A stretch of 64,000 bases of DNA from Mailhella massiliensis (GTDB taxonomy: Bacteria > Desulfobacterota > Desulfovibrionia > Desulfovibrionales > Desulfovibrionaceae): assembly GCF_900155525.1 (NCBI RefSeq), contig NZ_LT706952.1, positions 354,256-418,255 of the forward strand. The letters are read 5' to 3'. Both the position numbers and the translations under genes were made by a program. This document shows, in pieces, positions 52,701 through 61,073 of the stretch (positions are counted from its first letter, which is position 1; each line of letters starts with the position of its first letter). The notes under the pieces are model-generated. The model was not told the origin of the DNA. It saw only the letters and a list, made by a program, of their open reading frames with translations, and did no database searches.

Positions 52701-52885
52701 TTCCCATGATGTCCGCCTCGGGCGCCGGCGCGGCCAGCCAGCACGCCGTGGGTACGGCCGTGTTCTGGGGAACCGTGTGCGCCACGGCGCTCGGCATCTT
52801 CTTCATCCCCACCTTCTTCGTGGTCATCTGCTCGCTGAAGGCCTGGCTCGGCAAGAAGCTGACGAGACGCCCCCGCTATGAATAA
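49751..52885 (+). CDS. RND multidrug efflux pump (AcrB/MexB type, HAE1)
   Basis: A 1044-residue proton-driven exporter. SRFFIHHPIFAWVLAIV at the N-terminus; GLLVDDAIVVVENVER carries the paired Asp of TM4 in the proton relay; GTGVIYRQFSVT-like and QDRGGVGHEKL porter-domain regions follow, and VGILAVMGLSSKNAILIVEF marks the second half. Two 6-TM halves with two large periplasmic loops each. Usual length for HAE1 pumps (about 1040). Confidence 0.96.
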   Translation: MLSRFFIHHPIFAWVLAIVTMLFGVLAIFTMPISQYPEVASPSIRIYTRYSGASPTTVDQTVTQVIEQNMTGIDNLIYMQSKSDSSGMSTITLTFEVGTDPDVAHMQVQNKVQQVQSQLPTAVQSYGVSVSKGNDNMFMVIALFSPDDSQENIDLADYISTNIKDEISRTQGVGTVQVFGGKYVMRIWLDPDKLTKYKLTPSDIRNAISAQNMEVTAGQLGANMIGGRNDQALNVIIKAQSLLRNAEEFENVLLKVTEDGQRVFIRDVARVTMGTEMDGITSYYNKHPASGIGITLAPGANGLETANLVKAKIEELSHYFPDGMAYELAFDTTPPVIASIHEVVKTLVEAIILVFLVMWLFLQSFRATIIPTIAVPVVLLGTMGVLLAFGYSINTLTLFAMVLAIGLLVDDAIVVVENVERVIEEEHLDPVTATEKSMDQISSSLIGIGVVLSAVFLPMAFMSGSTGVIYRQFSVTIVSAMTLSVLVALILTPSLCASLLKPHSQGAQHGFFGWFNRMFTKNQHRYAGGVYSLVQRGGRLMIIYALLVAGLGLVYRQLPTSFLPSEDQGAVMTMLQMPPNATLEQTRTQFEKVADYILNDEKENVESFMFVAGYGMGGVAENTGMGFVKLKDYAERTRPGQDAASVAARIRQKFAGILDGQLIAAIPPAIIALGMTNGFTMELQDRGGVGHEKLVEAGKQLMGAAFANPNIAYIRPTGMDDITQFNINLDNAKATSMGLALSSVNTDVSTMLGGTYVNDFVHNERVKKVYVQGDASVRRNPESLNRIHFRNEYGEMVPFNAVYSTNWTFGPAVLQRYNAMPALEYQGEPVPGVASGIAMAIMEEEVRKLGKDFGMEWTGLSYQEKMAGSQTTMLYALSVLVVFLALAALYESWSIPFAVLLVIPLGILGAVLGTYFKGLTNDVYFQVGILAVMGLSSKNAILIVEFARNLMEEGRSLLDATVEACRLRLRPILMTSLAFGLGVLPMMSASGAGAASQHAVGTAVFWGTVCATALGIFFIPTFFVVICSLKAWLGKKLTRRPRYE

Positions 52886-52938
52886 GCGTCGGCCATACGC
52901 GACGGCCTTCTCCCACCGCCGCGCATGAACCATACCAG

Positions 52939-52965
52939 AGGCCGCCCGAAAGGGCGGCCTTTCTG
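52939..52965 (+). terminator. Terminator of the efflux operon
   Basis: AGGCCGCCC-GAAA-GGGCGGCCT with a GAAA tetraloop, followed by TTCTG. 54 bp after the stop. Confidence 0.85.
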
Positions 52966-53353
52966 TTCCCGGGGCACCTTCGCCGCATGTTCCCTTTCCG
53001 GCAAACATGCCGGGGGAAAATTCCCGCCCCCCGGAACAGATGCTTCCCTGAACTTCCGCAGGCGGAATTCTCCGCGGGCAGAGAATTCCCTGAGACCGTA
53101 TTCCGCCATGTCCCGTGCTTCCCGCACTCAGCGCGGCAAAGCGCCCCCATCCCGGCAGGGAAGGAGCGTCTGCACCTTCCCTGCCGCGGCTCCCCCCGCC
53201 CCGGCGGCGCGGCCTCGGAAAACGGCACGGAGCAAGACTCTTTTCCGCACGCCCGCCGAAAAAGCGCGCATCCCATGGCACCCCAGCCTGACTTTTAAAC
53301 CAGAAAGCGGCGAGTCCTGCGACCCGCCGCCCGGCACGAAAAACACTGCGCCC
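52966..53353. other. Gene-free spacer
   Basis: About 390 bp of GC-rich sequence with no supported gene or hairpin. Confidence 0.45.
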
Positions 53354-53845
53354 TCAGTCCACACCGAACTCGTACTGCTCCAGCTTGTCCAGTATGGCCG
53401 ACATGATCATGGCCATGACGGCGGACACCATGGCCGCCGTATTCTGCGGTACATCCTCCACGCTCCTGTCCAGCAGACGGCGGAAGAACACGGCCGGACA
53501 CTCCTGCGTCTGCGTTCTGACCATGGGGTCCACATAGGAACGGAAGGCCCCGTCCACAAAATCCGAGGCCTCTTCCGGGCTGTAGCCCAGACGGCCCAGC
53601 ATGTCCTGCGTGACGCGCAGGTATTCCACCACCACCACGTTGGGGGCCTGCACCATGAGTCCGTAAAGCACGGCGGCATGTACATAGGCGCGCCATTCCA
53701 GCATGAGGCGGCTCTTTTCCTCCGCCGTGCCGCAGGGCAGTCCCGCTTTCTGCGCCATGGCCATGACGCCGCTCTCTCTGGTATTCAGTTCAAAAAGTAT
53801 GCCCGCCGCCTCCACGGCGCGGGCCACGGTAAGCTTCTTCTTCAT
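53354..53845 (-). CDS. Conserved-looking helical protein of unknown function
   Basis: A 163-residue, mostly alpha-helical soluble protein starting MKKKLTVARAVEAAGILFEL. PNVVVVEYLRVTQDMLGRLG and FVDGAFRSYVDPMVRTQTQE are its most ordered parts. ATG at 53845 has AAGGATG upstream. No domain recognised; no signal peptide. Codon use is like neighbouring genes, so I believe it is real. Confidence 0.65.
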   Translation of the reverse strand: MKKKLTVARAVEAAGILFELNTRESGVMAMAQKAGLPCGTAEEKSRLMLEWRAYVHAAVLYGLMVQAPNVVVVEYLRVTQDMLGRLGYSPEEASDFVDGAFRSYVDPMVRTQTQECPAVFFRRLLDRSVEDVPQNTAAMVSAVMAMIMSAILDKLEQYEFGVD

Positions 53846-54119
53846 CCTGCATCCTTTCTGTTGGCACCTGCGCCCGACGCTGTGCGGGCGCGACCTTCAG
53901 CGTACTATGAACGCTTTGCCTGCATCAAGCGGAAAAAGGCAAACACGCCGCCCCGAACCGGAGGGCAAAGGTACGGCCCGGCCGGACGCCCCGGCTGTCT
54001 CTGTTCAGCCATGAAAAAAACTGATACACGGAACACATCGTTCGCATCCTTCCCATGGGCGGCACACGCTTTTCTCCGTCAGTTCCTGCGAAAAACCGTG
54101 CCCCCGAGGAGCAGCCCTC

Positions 54120-54713
54120 ATGAAAAAAGCCCTGTCCGCGCTGGCCCTTGCCTTCCTCACCTTCTGCCCTCTCTCCTCTCCTGCGGCCGACATGGAACAG
54201 CTGGAACAGCTTGTGCATCAGGCCTTCGGGCATCAGGAACGCATGTGCGTCGCCATCGACGCCCTCAACCGCGAAATAGCCCTGCATCCTGAAGATGAAA
54301 AACTGCTTGAGCTGCGTATTTCGGCCTACGGCGCTCTCGGAGACCCCTATTCCTCAAGGCCGGATGTGCATGCCCTGGCAGAGCTGCACCCGGATTCGCC
54401 CGCGCATCAGCTGAAAAAGTGCATGATCGACGAAGCCACCGGCATGGAAGAGGAGGCCTGCCGCCTCTGCTACATGAATGTGGCCAAGCTGTGCGAACGC
54501 AAAGGCCGCACCGAATCCGACGAATATCTGCTGGCGCTGCTGCTTGCCGGTTCCCCCAGGGCGGAAGAAGCGAAGCAGCGTTTTCTCGCCCGGATGTCCG
54601 ATTCTCCCGGAGACCGGCGTCTGAGCTACCTCGTCACGCATTTTTCCCGGGACATGCTGGTCGGCAGGGTGGAACGCCGTTTTGTCCGCAATCCCTGCCC
54701 GGCGCAGAAGTAG
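54120..54713 (+). CDS. Exported TPR-like helical protein
   Basis: A 197-residue protein with a clear Sec signal (MKKALSALALAFLTFCPLSS, cleavage after SPAAD-type Ala) and a helical mature part. ALNREIALHPEDEKLLELR resembles a tetratricopeptide repeat. Probably periplasmic; function unknown. It converges on the MFS gene, with 6 bp between stops. Confidence 0.65.
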   Translation: MKKALSALALAFLTFCPLSSPAADMEQLEQLVHQAFGHQERMCVAIDALNREIALHPEDEKLLELRISAYGALGDPYSSRPDVHALAELHPDSPAHQLKKCMIDEATGMEEEACRLCYMNVAKLCERKGRTESDEYLLALLLAGSPRAEEAKQRFLARMSDSPGDRRLSYLVTHFSRDMLVGRVERRFVRNPCPAQK

Positions 54714-54719
54714 CGGATT

Positions 54720-56117
54720 TCAGGAATCCTTTTTCCCCGCTCCGCCTCTTCCCAGAAGATGGTCGCCGTCCTGCGGCTTGAGCAGCATGAACACGAAGGC
54801 GGAAGCGGCGGTCATGAGTCCCACGGCAATGAAGGTGGCGTGCAGGGCATGCAGCTCGCCGGAACCGGAGAAGAGACGCAGCAGCGCCGTGCTTATGGCC
54901 ACCCCGAAACTGATGCAGAGGTTCTGCGACACGGAAAGCAGGCTGTTGCCGTCGCTTGCGTGTTCGGACGGAAGATCGCCCAGGGTGATGGTGTTCATGG
55001 ATGTGAACTGCCCCGACATGAGCATCCCCTGAACAAAAAGCTGCACCACAAGAAGGGAAAGCGGCCAGCCCGGCTGCTGCAAGGCCATGAGCATGAAGAT
55101 GCCCGCAATGGCAAGGGTGAGGAAAAGCAGCACATGGCGGTACCCGAAGCGCTTGAGCAGGCGCAGCACCACGGTCTTGGTCATGATGGAGCCCACGGCC
55201 GGAGCGAGCATGATGAGCCCCGCCACGTCGGCGGAATAGCAGAGCCCCACCTGAAGCATGAGCGGCACGAGGAAGGGAATGCTGCCGATGCCGAGGCGCG
55301 CCACCATGTTGCCCGTGATGCCCACGGCGAAGGTGCGCGTGGCGAACACCTTCAGATTGATGAGGGGCGAGGGAAAGCGGCGCGCATGAAGAACGTAGAT
55401 TGCGCCGGCAAGAAAACCCGCGCCCATGAGCGCAAGGGCCGGAAGCCCGGAAGCCGTTCTGCCGCCGGTCAGTTCCACGCCCGCCGTAAGGGCGAGCACG
55501 GAAAGGCCGATGAGCAGAAAGCCCGGAAGATCGAAACGGCCGCGCGGCTGTCTGAAATCGGGAAACACGCGCAGCGCGTACAGAAGTCCCAGAATCCCCA
55601 GAGGAAGATTGATGAGGAATATCCAGTGCCACGAGGCATAGGTGACGAGCCAGCCGCCGATGATGGGCCCCGCCACCGGCCCCACCAGACCGGGAATGGT
55701 GATGAAGTTGAACACCTTCACGAAGTCTTCCCGCGAGTAGGCGCGCATGAGGGTAAGGCGGGAAACGGGCACCATCATGGCCCCGCCCACGCCCTGCACC
55801 ACGCGGGCGGCCACGAGAAACGGCAGGGAACCCGACATGGCGCAGAGCACGGAACCTGCCGTGAACAGCACCACGGAGGAAAGAAACACGCGCCTCGTGC
55901 CGAAGGTGTCGGCCAGCCAGCCGCTCAGGGGAATGAGCAGCGCCACGGTAAGCGTATAGCTTATGACGGCAAGCTGCATGGAAAACGGGGAACGGTGCAT
56001 GGCCTCGGCTATGGAAGGCAGGGCCGTGTTCAGAATGGTGCCGTCGAGCGTCTGCATGAAAAAGGCCGCAGCCGTGATCATGGGAAGCCCGGTGAACATA
56101 TCGCGTGTGGTCAGCAT
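54720..56117 (-). CDS. DHA2-type MFS exporter (EmrB/MdtD-like)
   Basis: A 465-residue transporter with about 13-14 TM helices. FMQTLDGTILNTALPSIAEA is the family's characteristic first helix, WLADTFGTRRVFL is motif A, and ASWHWIFLINLPLGILGLL is the DHA2 sequence between helices 5 and 6. Likely a drug or solute exporter. ATG at 56117 chosen because the upstream in-frame part is spacer. An AT-rich palindrome lies about 290 bp upstream. Confidence 0.88.
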   Translation of the reverse strand: MLTTRDMFTGLPMITAAAFFMQTLDGTILNTALPSIAEAMHRSPFSMQLAVISYTLTVALLIPLSGWLADTFGTRRVFLSSVVLFTAGSVLCAMSGSLPFLVAARVVQGVGGAMMVPVSRLTLMRAYSREDFVKVFNFITIPGLVGPVAGPIIGGWLVTYASWHWIFLINLPLGILGLLYALRVFPDFRQPRGRFDLPGFLLIGLSVLALTAGVELTGGRTASGLPALALMGAGFLAGAIYVLHARRFPSPLINLKVFATRTFAVGITGNMVARLGIGSIPFLVPLMLQVGLCYSADVAGLIMLAPAVGSIMTKTVVLRLLKRFGYRHVLLFLTLAIAGIFMLMALQQPGWPLSLLVVQLFVQGMLMSGQFTSMNTITLGDLPSEHASDGNSLLSVSQNLCISFGVAISTALLRLFSGSGELHALHATFIAVGLMTAASAFVFMLLKPQDGDHLLGRGGAGKKDS

Positions 56118-56568
56118 GGGGGCATCCTTTTTTCCGCCCCTTCCGGGAAAACGAAAAAGGCCCGGAAAAGAGCTGCCCCCGCGCGCCCGAAGCGGAGCAC
56201 GCGGAAGAACGGTGAATGCTCGGAAAACCCGGCCGGAACACGACCCGGCAACTGAGCGGAGACCTCTGCGCGAAAAACGCCCGCGCACAAGGCCGTATCT
56301 GACGGGGCGGCGGGCTTGCGGGGAGAATGCCGGACGAAGTGCGTCGCCCGGAACGCGAAAAACGTGCGTTCCGCACGAACACGGGGCGCGCCCCGCGTTC
56401 GACAGTGCGATTTAATGTTAAATCAGCCTGTTCAGGTATGCTAACTCATGCGGGAGTCCCCTTCAAGCCCCCTGCTTTGTCCCGGAAGGGGCCGGGCGGC
56501 GCAGGACGAAGAAAAGGGACGCAGGCGGAAAAAAACGGCGTTTCTCCGGGGCACGGGTAAAAGTCCCC
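56118..56568. other. Spacer upstream of the MFS exporter
   Basis: About 450 bp. Mostly GC-rich; contains the AT-rich palindrome at 56409-56424. No gene. Confidence 0.5.
56409..56424. promoter_or_regulatory. Perfect AT-rich palindrome, possible operator
   Basis: GATTTAATGTTAAATC, two 7-bp arms around TG. It stands alone in GC-rich sequence upstream of the DHA2 exporter gene and downstream of the DsbA-like gene. Confidence 0.4.
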
Positions 56569-57258
56569 TCAGCGGCAGCAGGAACCGTCCATGCCGCAGG
56601 CGTTTGCGGAAGCTTCGGAAAGCGACGCGCCGCAGGAAAGCGCGGCCTCGATTTTGTCCTCCACCTCCTCGAAGGGAGCGTAGCCCCGGGCCACGGCATG
56701 AAGTTCGCCGTCGTCGGTCTTCACGAAAAGCGTGGGATAAACCACGAAGTCGCCGAGAATCTCCTCGGCCTCGGCCATGTCGCGCGCGGCGGCCTCCTTT
56801 GCCCTGTCGGAAGAGAGCATGGCTTCCAGATCCTTTTCTTCCACACCCCAGCGTGCGGCCACCTTCGCCTGATCGGCAGGGGAGAGCACGTCCAGTCCGT
56901 CCTTGTAGAAGGCTTCCTGGAAGGCTTCCATCTGTTCCATGGCATGGCCGGGGGCGAGCTTCTTGAGCGCGGCCATCAGAAGCGCGGAACGGGAGGAATC
57001 CATGGTGACTCCCCGCCCCTCTTCCAGCAGGCGGAAGAAGCCCTCGCCGAGGGTGCGGCCCGTGGTATCGGAAAGGCGCCGGAAAAAGGCCCTGAGGCGC
57101 GGCGTGCCCATGGTGGACGTGTCGGACGGTTCATCCACCAGATTGCCGCAGAGAACGCGCACGGGAAAACCATGCCGGGCGACGAGCTTTTGCATGACGG
57201 GGGCAAAGCCGAAGCACCAGGGGCAGAACACATCGGTAACATAAATGAAGAACGGCAT
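56569..57258 (-). CDS. DsbA-family thioredoxin-fold protein
   Basis: A 229-residue thioredoxin-like protein with the active site FCPWCFGFAP near residue 13 and the cis-Pro loop VVYPTLFVK near 185, with the helical insert typical of DsbA/FrnE proteins. No signal peptide, so it is cytoplasmic, as for the FrnE-like group. ATG at 57258 has AGGAAGG. The C-terminus adds Cys residues (ACGMDGSCCR) that are unusual and could bind metal. Confidence 0.82.
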   Translation of the reverse strand: MPFFIYVTDVFCPWCFGFAPVMQKLVARHGFPVRVLCGNLVDEPSDTSTMGTPRLRAFFRRLSDTTGRTLGEGFFRLLEEGRGVTMDSSRSALLMAALKKLAPGHAMEQMEAFQEAFYKDGLDVLSPADQAKVAARWGVEEKDLEAMLSSDRAKEAAARDMAEAEEILGDFVVYPTLFVKTDDGELHAVARGYAPFEEVEDKIEAALSCGASLSEASANACGMDGSCCR

Positions 57259-57505
57259 GATTTTTCCTTCCTGCATGGATGGCGCTCCGCCGGAAAACTT
57301 CCCTCCCCAAAGGCGGAAGAGGCGGAAACGCGGACGATGGGAGCATCCTTGCGGCAGGGCGCATCCCCCGGCCGCGAGGGGCACCTTACGCCGGAAGAAG
57401 CGCCTTTTCAAGCCGCCCTCCGTCCTGCCCGGGCGCGGCCCTCGGGAAGAGCGCCGTGCCGCCCCCTTCCGCCGGAAGGTTCCCCCGCCCCCCTGCGGGA
57501 AGAAC
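57259..57505. other. GC-rich part of a divergent intergenic region
   Basis: About 250 bp between the DsbA-like gene and the promoter of the Nif3-like gene; no gene or repeat seen. Confidence 0.4.
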
Positions 57506-57534
57506 TTGACGAAGCCTTGAACTTTCCCTAGAAA
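57506..57534 (+). promoter_or_regulatory. Sigma-70 promoter of the Nif3-like operon
   Basis: TTGACG (57506-57511), 17-bp spacer, TAGAAA (57529-57534), 50 bp before the start codon. Confidence 0.6.
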
Positions 57535-57586
57535 TATAAATTCCCCGACATATTCATGTCCTCATCACGCAGGAAAGGCTTGTACC

Positions 57587-58459
57587 ATGCTTCAAAGCGA
57601 ACTCATCAGGATCATCGAACAGACGGCCCCGCTTTCGCTTATGGCAGAGTGGGACCATTCCGGCGTGCAGGTGGCTTCGGGCCGCGAAGTCATACGGCAC
57701 CTTGCCGTATGCCTCGACCCCATGCCGGAACAGCTTCAGGCCGCCGTGGACGCCGGGGCGGACATGGTGCTCACGCATCACCCGCTTGCCATGCGTCCCG
57801 CCTTCACCGACAGGCGCAACGGCTATACCGAGGCTCTCCGCATCCTGTACAGCCACGACGTGCCCCTCTATGCGAGCCACACCACGCTGGATGCCAACCC
57901 CACGGGACCCGGCGCCTGGATTGCCGATGAACTCGGCCTTACCGGCCGCGTGATTCTGGAGAAGACGGGCGTGTTCACCGCGCCGGACGGCACGGTTGCG
58001 GAGGGCGGCTTCGGCTGCGCCGGGGATCTGCCCGAACCCATGAGCCTCGGCGGGCTGTGCCTTGCCCTGAAAAGGCACCTGCCTCTGGAGCGCATGTGCT
58101 CCGTCGCCCGGCTTACGGGAGACGCTTCGCGCCTCATCCGGCGCGTGGCCGTGTGCACGGGTTCCGGTTCCTCTCTCATGGAGGAGGCGGCCGCCGCAGG
58201 GGCGGACGTATTCATCACGGGCGACGTGAAGTATCACGATGCCCTTGCGCTGCATTCCCGCCAGAGCGGAGGCAGCCCGGATTTCTGCCCCATGGCGCTG
58301 CTCGATGTGGGGCATTTTTCCCTGGAAGAAGAAATGACGCGCCGTTTCGCGCTTCTTCTGCAGAAGAAGCTTGAAGGCGTGAACGTGACATTTTTGCCGG
58401 GCAGGGACCCTTTCCTGCCCATGACCTTTCTTTCTGAAGTACCGGAGGTACTGTCGTGA
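57587..58459 (+). CDS. Nif3-like dinuclear metal-centre protein
   Basis: A 290-residue Nif3/YbgI-family protein. Metal ligands appear in MVLTHHPLAM near residue 65 and in FITGDVKYHDAL and LLDVGHFSLEE in the C-terminal half; WDHSGVQVASG is the family N-terminus. Usual length for the short form without the CutA-like insert. Often annotated as GTP cyclohydrolase I type 2, which is not firmly established. It overlaps the next gene by 4 bp (GTGA). Confidence 0.9.
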   Translation: MLQSELIRIIEQTAPLSLMAEWDHSGVQVASGREVIRHLAVCLDPMPEQLQAAVDAGADMVLTHHPLAMRPAFTDRRNGYTEALRILYSHDVPLYASHTTLDANPTGPGAWIADELGLTGRVILEKTGVFTAPDGTVAEGGFGCAGDLPEPMSLGGLCLALKRHLPLERMCSVARLTGDASRLIRRVAVCTGSGSSLMEEAAAAGADVFITGDVKYHDALALHSRQSGGSPDFCPMALLDVGHFSLEEEMTRRFALLLQKKLEGVNVTFLPGRDPFLPMTFLSEVPEVLS

Positions 58460-59226
58460 GCCTCTATATCGACCAGATCCGCCAGCTTGTGGCTCTCCAG
58501 CATGTGGACGACGGCATTCACGCCGTCAACGCCGAGCTCGAAGCCGCGCCCATGGAAGTGGAAACCCTGCAGAAGCGCTTCAATTCCCAGGATGCCCAGC
58601 GCAACTGGATTCTGGACAAGCTCCAGCATATCCAGGAACAGCAGAAGCGTCTCGACGCCGACATTCAGGACGATGAATCCCGCCTCGTGAACAGCAAGAA
58701 CAAGCTCATGCAGGTGGAAAACGACCGCGAATATCAGGCCATGATCCGTGAAATGGACACCATGGAACGCCAGAATCAGACCCGCGAGGAAGAGCGCATG
58801 GCCCTGCAGGAGGAACGTTCCCTGCAGGAAAGCAATCTCCATTCCGTGGAAGAAACCTGGAACGAGCTCAAGGCCGAACTGGAAAGCCAGCGCGAAAACC
58901 TGGAAAAGCGCCTCGCCGAATGCCGCACGAAGCTGGAAGCTCTGGAAGTTCAGCGCGCGGAAGTGAGCGCCCTCATTTCCCCGCCCGTGCTCAGCCGCTA
59001 TGAATTCATCCGCAACCGTCTGCGCCACCCCGTCATCGTCTCCGTGGAAGCGGGCGTGTGCTCCGGCTGCCACATCGCCATTCCTCCGCAGGTGTTCATC
59101 GACCTGCAGCGCGGCAATCACATCATGAGCTGCCCCAACTGCCAGCGCCTCATGTACTGGGCCCACGACTATCAGGACCCCGACGCGCCCAAGCCTCAGC
59201 CCCGTGTTGAGGAAAACGCGGAATAA
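58456..59226 (+). CDS. Coiled-coil protein with C4 zinc ribbon
   Basis: A 256-residue protein starting at a GTG that overlaps the upstream stop. Residues about 25-180 are a long Gln/Glu-rich coiled coil; the C-terminus has CSGCHIAIPPQVF and CPNCQRLMYW, a C4-type zinc ribbon. This is the CT398/HP0958-like family, some members of which affect sigma-54 or flagellar export; role here unknown. Co-transcribed with the Nif3-like gene. Confidence 0.85.
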   Translation: MSLYIDQIRQLVALQHVDDGIHAVNAELEAAPMEVETLQKRFNSQDAQRNWILDKLQHIQEQQKRLDADIQDDESRLVNSKNKLMQVENDREYQAMIREMDTMERQNQTREEERMALQEERSLQESNLHSVEETWNELKAELESQRENLEKRLAECRTKLEALEVQRAEVSALISPPVLSRYEFIRNRLRHPVIVSVEAGVCSGCHIAIPPQVFIDLQRGNHIMSCPNCQRLMYWAHDYQDPDAPKPQPRVEENAE

Positions 59227-59252
59227 TACGTTCCCCGAGGGGAAAACATCAT

Positions 59253-59608
59253 GGAGTCGGACGGGCTGTCGCCGCGGACCTCACGGTCCGGGGAGGAAAG
59301 TCCGGGCTTCGCAGGGCAGGATGCTGGCTAACAGCCAGAGCGGGTGACCGCTGGCAAGCGCAACAGAAAGCAGACCGCCGTTCTCCGGGACGGTAAGGGT
59401 GAAACGGTGAGGTAAGAGCTCACCGGCTGGCGTGGCGACACGTCAGGCCAGGCAAGCCCCATCCGAAGCAAGACCAAATAGGGAAACCGGCCGGCCCGGC
59501 TCATGGTTTCCGGGTAGGTTGCTTGAAGGCGCGGGTAACCGCGTCTCTAGAGGAATGACAGCCGCCGCCCTCCGGGGCGGTACAAAACCCGGCTTACAGT
59601 CTGACTCC
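59253..59608 (+). ncRNA. rnpB: RNase P RNA, bacterial type A
   Basis: A 356-nt RNA whose ends GGAGTCGGAC and GTCTGACTCC pair. Conserved blocks include GAGGAAAGTCCGGGCTTCGC near the 5' end, GGGTGACCGCTGGCAAGCG and ACAGAAAGCAGACCGCC in the middle, and ACAAAACCCGGCTTACAG at the 3' end. It is the catalytic RNA for tRNA 5' maturation. It lies between the zinc-ribbon gene and ispDF. Confidence 0.97.
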
Positions 59609-59612
59609 TTCT

Positions 59613-59643
59613 TATGGGGAGGGGGCGCAAGCTCCCTCCCCAT
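59613..59643 (+). other. Stem-loop after rnpB
   Basis: ATGGGGAGGG and its complement CCCTCCCCAT around a GGCGCAAGCT loop. It has no T run, so it is not a classical terminator; it may protect or separate the RNase P transcript. Confidence 0.55.
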
Positions 59644-59804
59644 GCCGTATGTCCGGCACGCCGCAGGCCTTCCGGGCCACGGCGCTCCGGGCGTTTTTTT
59701 ATGCTTTTCCGAAGGGAATCTCCCTGCGGACAAGCCTTTTCTGGCCCTTTTCTCCGCGCGGAAAGGGAGCTTTCATTCCGGCGCGGCGCTATCCGGGAGG
59801 AACC

Positions 59805-61013
59805 ATGCAACGGGAATGCTGGGGCGTCATCCTTGCCGCAGGGCAGGGAACACGCATGGCAAAGGCCACGGGCGGCGAGGCGAAACAGTTTCTGCCCTAC
59901 AGGGGCGCGCCGCTCTGGTGGAGTTCGGCCATGGCCATGGCCGCTTCGCCTCTGGTGCACGGACTTGTGTTCGTCTTCCCCGAAGAACGGCTGGAAGAAG
60001 CGAAAAACGAGGCGCTCAGGCTCAATGCCGGGCATTCCTGCGGCGTGCCCTTCCGCTTCGCCGCAGGCGGCGACAGACGGCAGGACTCGGTACGCCACGG
60101 CCTCGACGCCCTGCCGGAAAGCTGTGAAAAGGTGCTCGTGCACGACGGCGCGCGTCCTTTCGTAAGCACGGCCCTCGTGACGCGGCTCGCCCTTGCCCTG
60201 GATGAGGAAGGTACGGCCGGAGCCGTTCCCGGCCTTGCCGTGACCGACACCATCAAGGAAACCGACGAAAACGGACGCATCACCCGCACGCCCCCGCGCG
60301 AAACTCTCCGCGCCGTGCAGACGCCCCAGGCCTTCTTTACCGAAGAACTCCGCACCGCCCATGCCCGCGCCGAAGAGGAAGGCCGGACCGTGACCGACGA
60401 CGCCTCGCTCATGGAGTACTGCGGCAAAACCGTGCGCGTGGTGGAAGGAGAGGAAACCAACGTGAAGATCACCCACCCCCGCGATCTCGCCCTGCTCACG
60501 CCCCCGTCCATGCCCCTGCCCTGCTGCGGCTACGGCTACGACGTACACGCCTACGGCGGCAACCGTCCCCTCATGCTCGGCGGGGTGGAAATAGGCGGGG
60601 AATACCTCATCCGCGCCCATTCCGACGGCGACGTGCTGCTGCACGCCCTCATGGACGCCGTTCTCGGATGTTTTGCCGGGGGCGACATAGGCAGGCTCTT
60701 CCCCGACAGCGACCCGGCCTTTGAGAACATCGCCTCGTCCGTCATGCTCGACCATGTGCTCACTCTCGCCGCAGAAGCGGGCGTGCGCCTCGTCCATGCC
60801 GATCTCACCGTCGTGGCCCAGAAGCCGAAGCTGGCCCCCCGCGCCGACGCCATACGCCGCAACGTGGCCCGCCTGCTCGACCTGCCCCTCGACCATGTGG
60901 CCTTCAAGGCCACCACGGAAGAAAAACTCGGCTTCACCGGCGAACTTCTCGGCATCAAGGCCGTGGCCCTCGTCACGGCCCTGCGCGAAGAACGCGCCGC
61001 CGGCAGAAGCTGA
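59805..61013 (+). CDS. ispDF: Bifunctional IspD/IspF, MEP-pathway isoprenoid synthesis
   Basis: A 402-residue fusion. Residues 1-230 are IspD (MEP cytidylyltransferase): LAAGQGTRMAKATGGEAKQ, VHDGARPF, RAVQTPQAFF and TVTDDASLMEY. Residues about 240-402 are IspF (MEcPP synthase): GYGYDVHAYGG with the metal-binding Asp and His, HSDGDVLLHALMDAVLG, and KATTEEKLGFTG. It carries out the third and fifth steps from MEP. ATG at 59805 has GGGAGG at good spacing. Confidence 0.95.
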   Translation: MQRECWGVILAAGQGTRMAKATGGEAKQFLPYRGAPLWWSSAMAMAASPLVHGLVFVFPEERLEEAKNEALRLNAGHSCGVPFRFAAGGDRRQDSVRHGLDALPESCEKVLVHDGARPFVSTALVTRLALALDEEGTAGAVPGLAVTDTIKETDENGRITRTPPRETLRAVQTPQAFFTEELRTAHARAEEEGRTVTDDASLMEYCGKTVRVVEGEETNVKITHPRDLALLTPPSMPLPCCGYGYDVHAYGGNRPLMLGGVEIGGEYLIRAHSDGDVLLHALMDAVLGCFAGGDIGRLFPDSDPAFENIASSVMLDHVLTLAAEAGVRLVHADLTVVAQKPKLAPRADAIRRNVARLLDLPLDHVAFKATTEEKLGFTGELLGIKAVALVTALREERAAGRS

Positions 61014-61073
61014 GCCGCATTCCTGCAACAGCGCCCGCGCGGGCGAAACCTTCTTCACGCGCACGGAGGCACC

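Noticed and set aside
49595..53281. A 1228-codon minus-strand frame opposite the RND pump
   Set aside because: His/Gly/Glu-rich antisense shadow of a clear AcrB homologue; no independent support.
59613..59643. Hairpin after rnpB as a rho-independent terminator
   Set aside because: The stem is good but no T run follows, so I list it only as a stem-loop.
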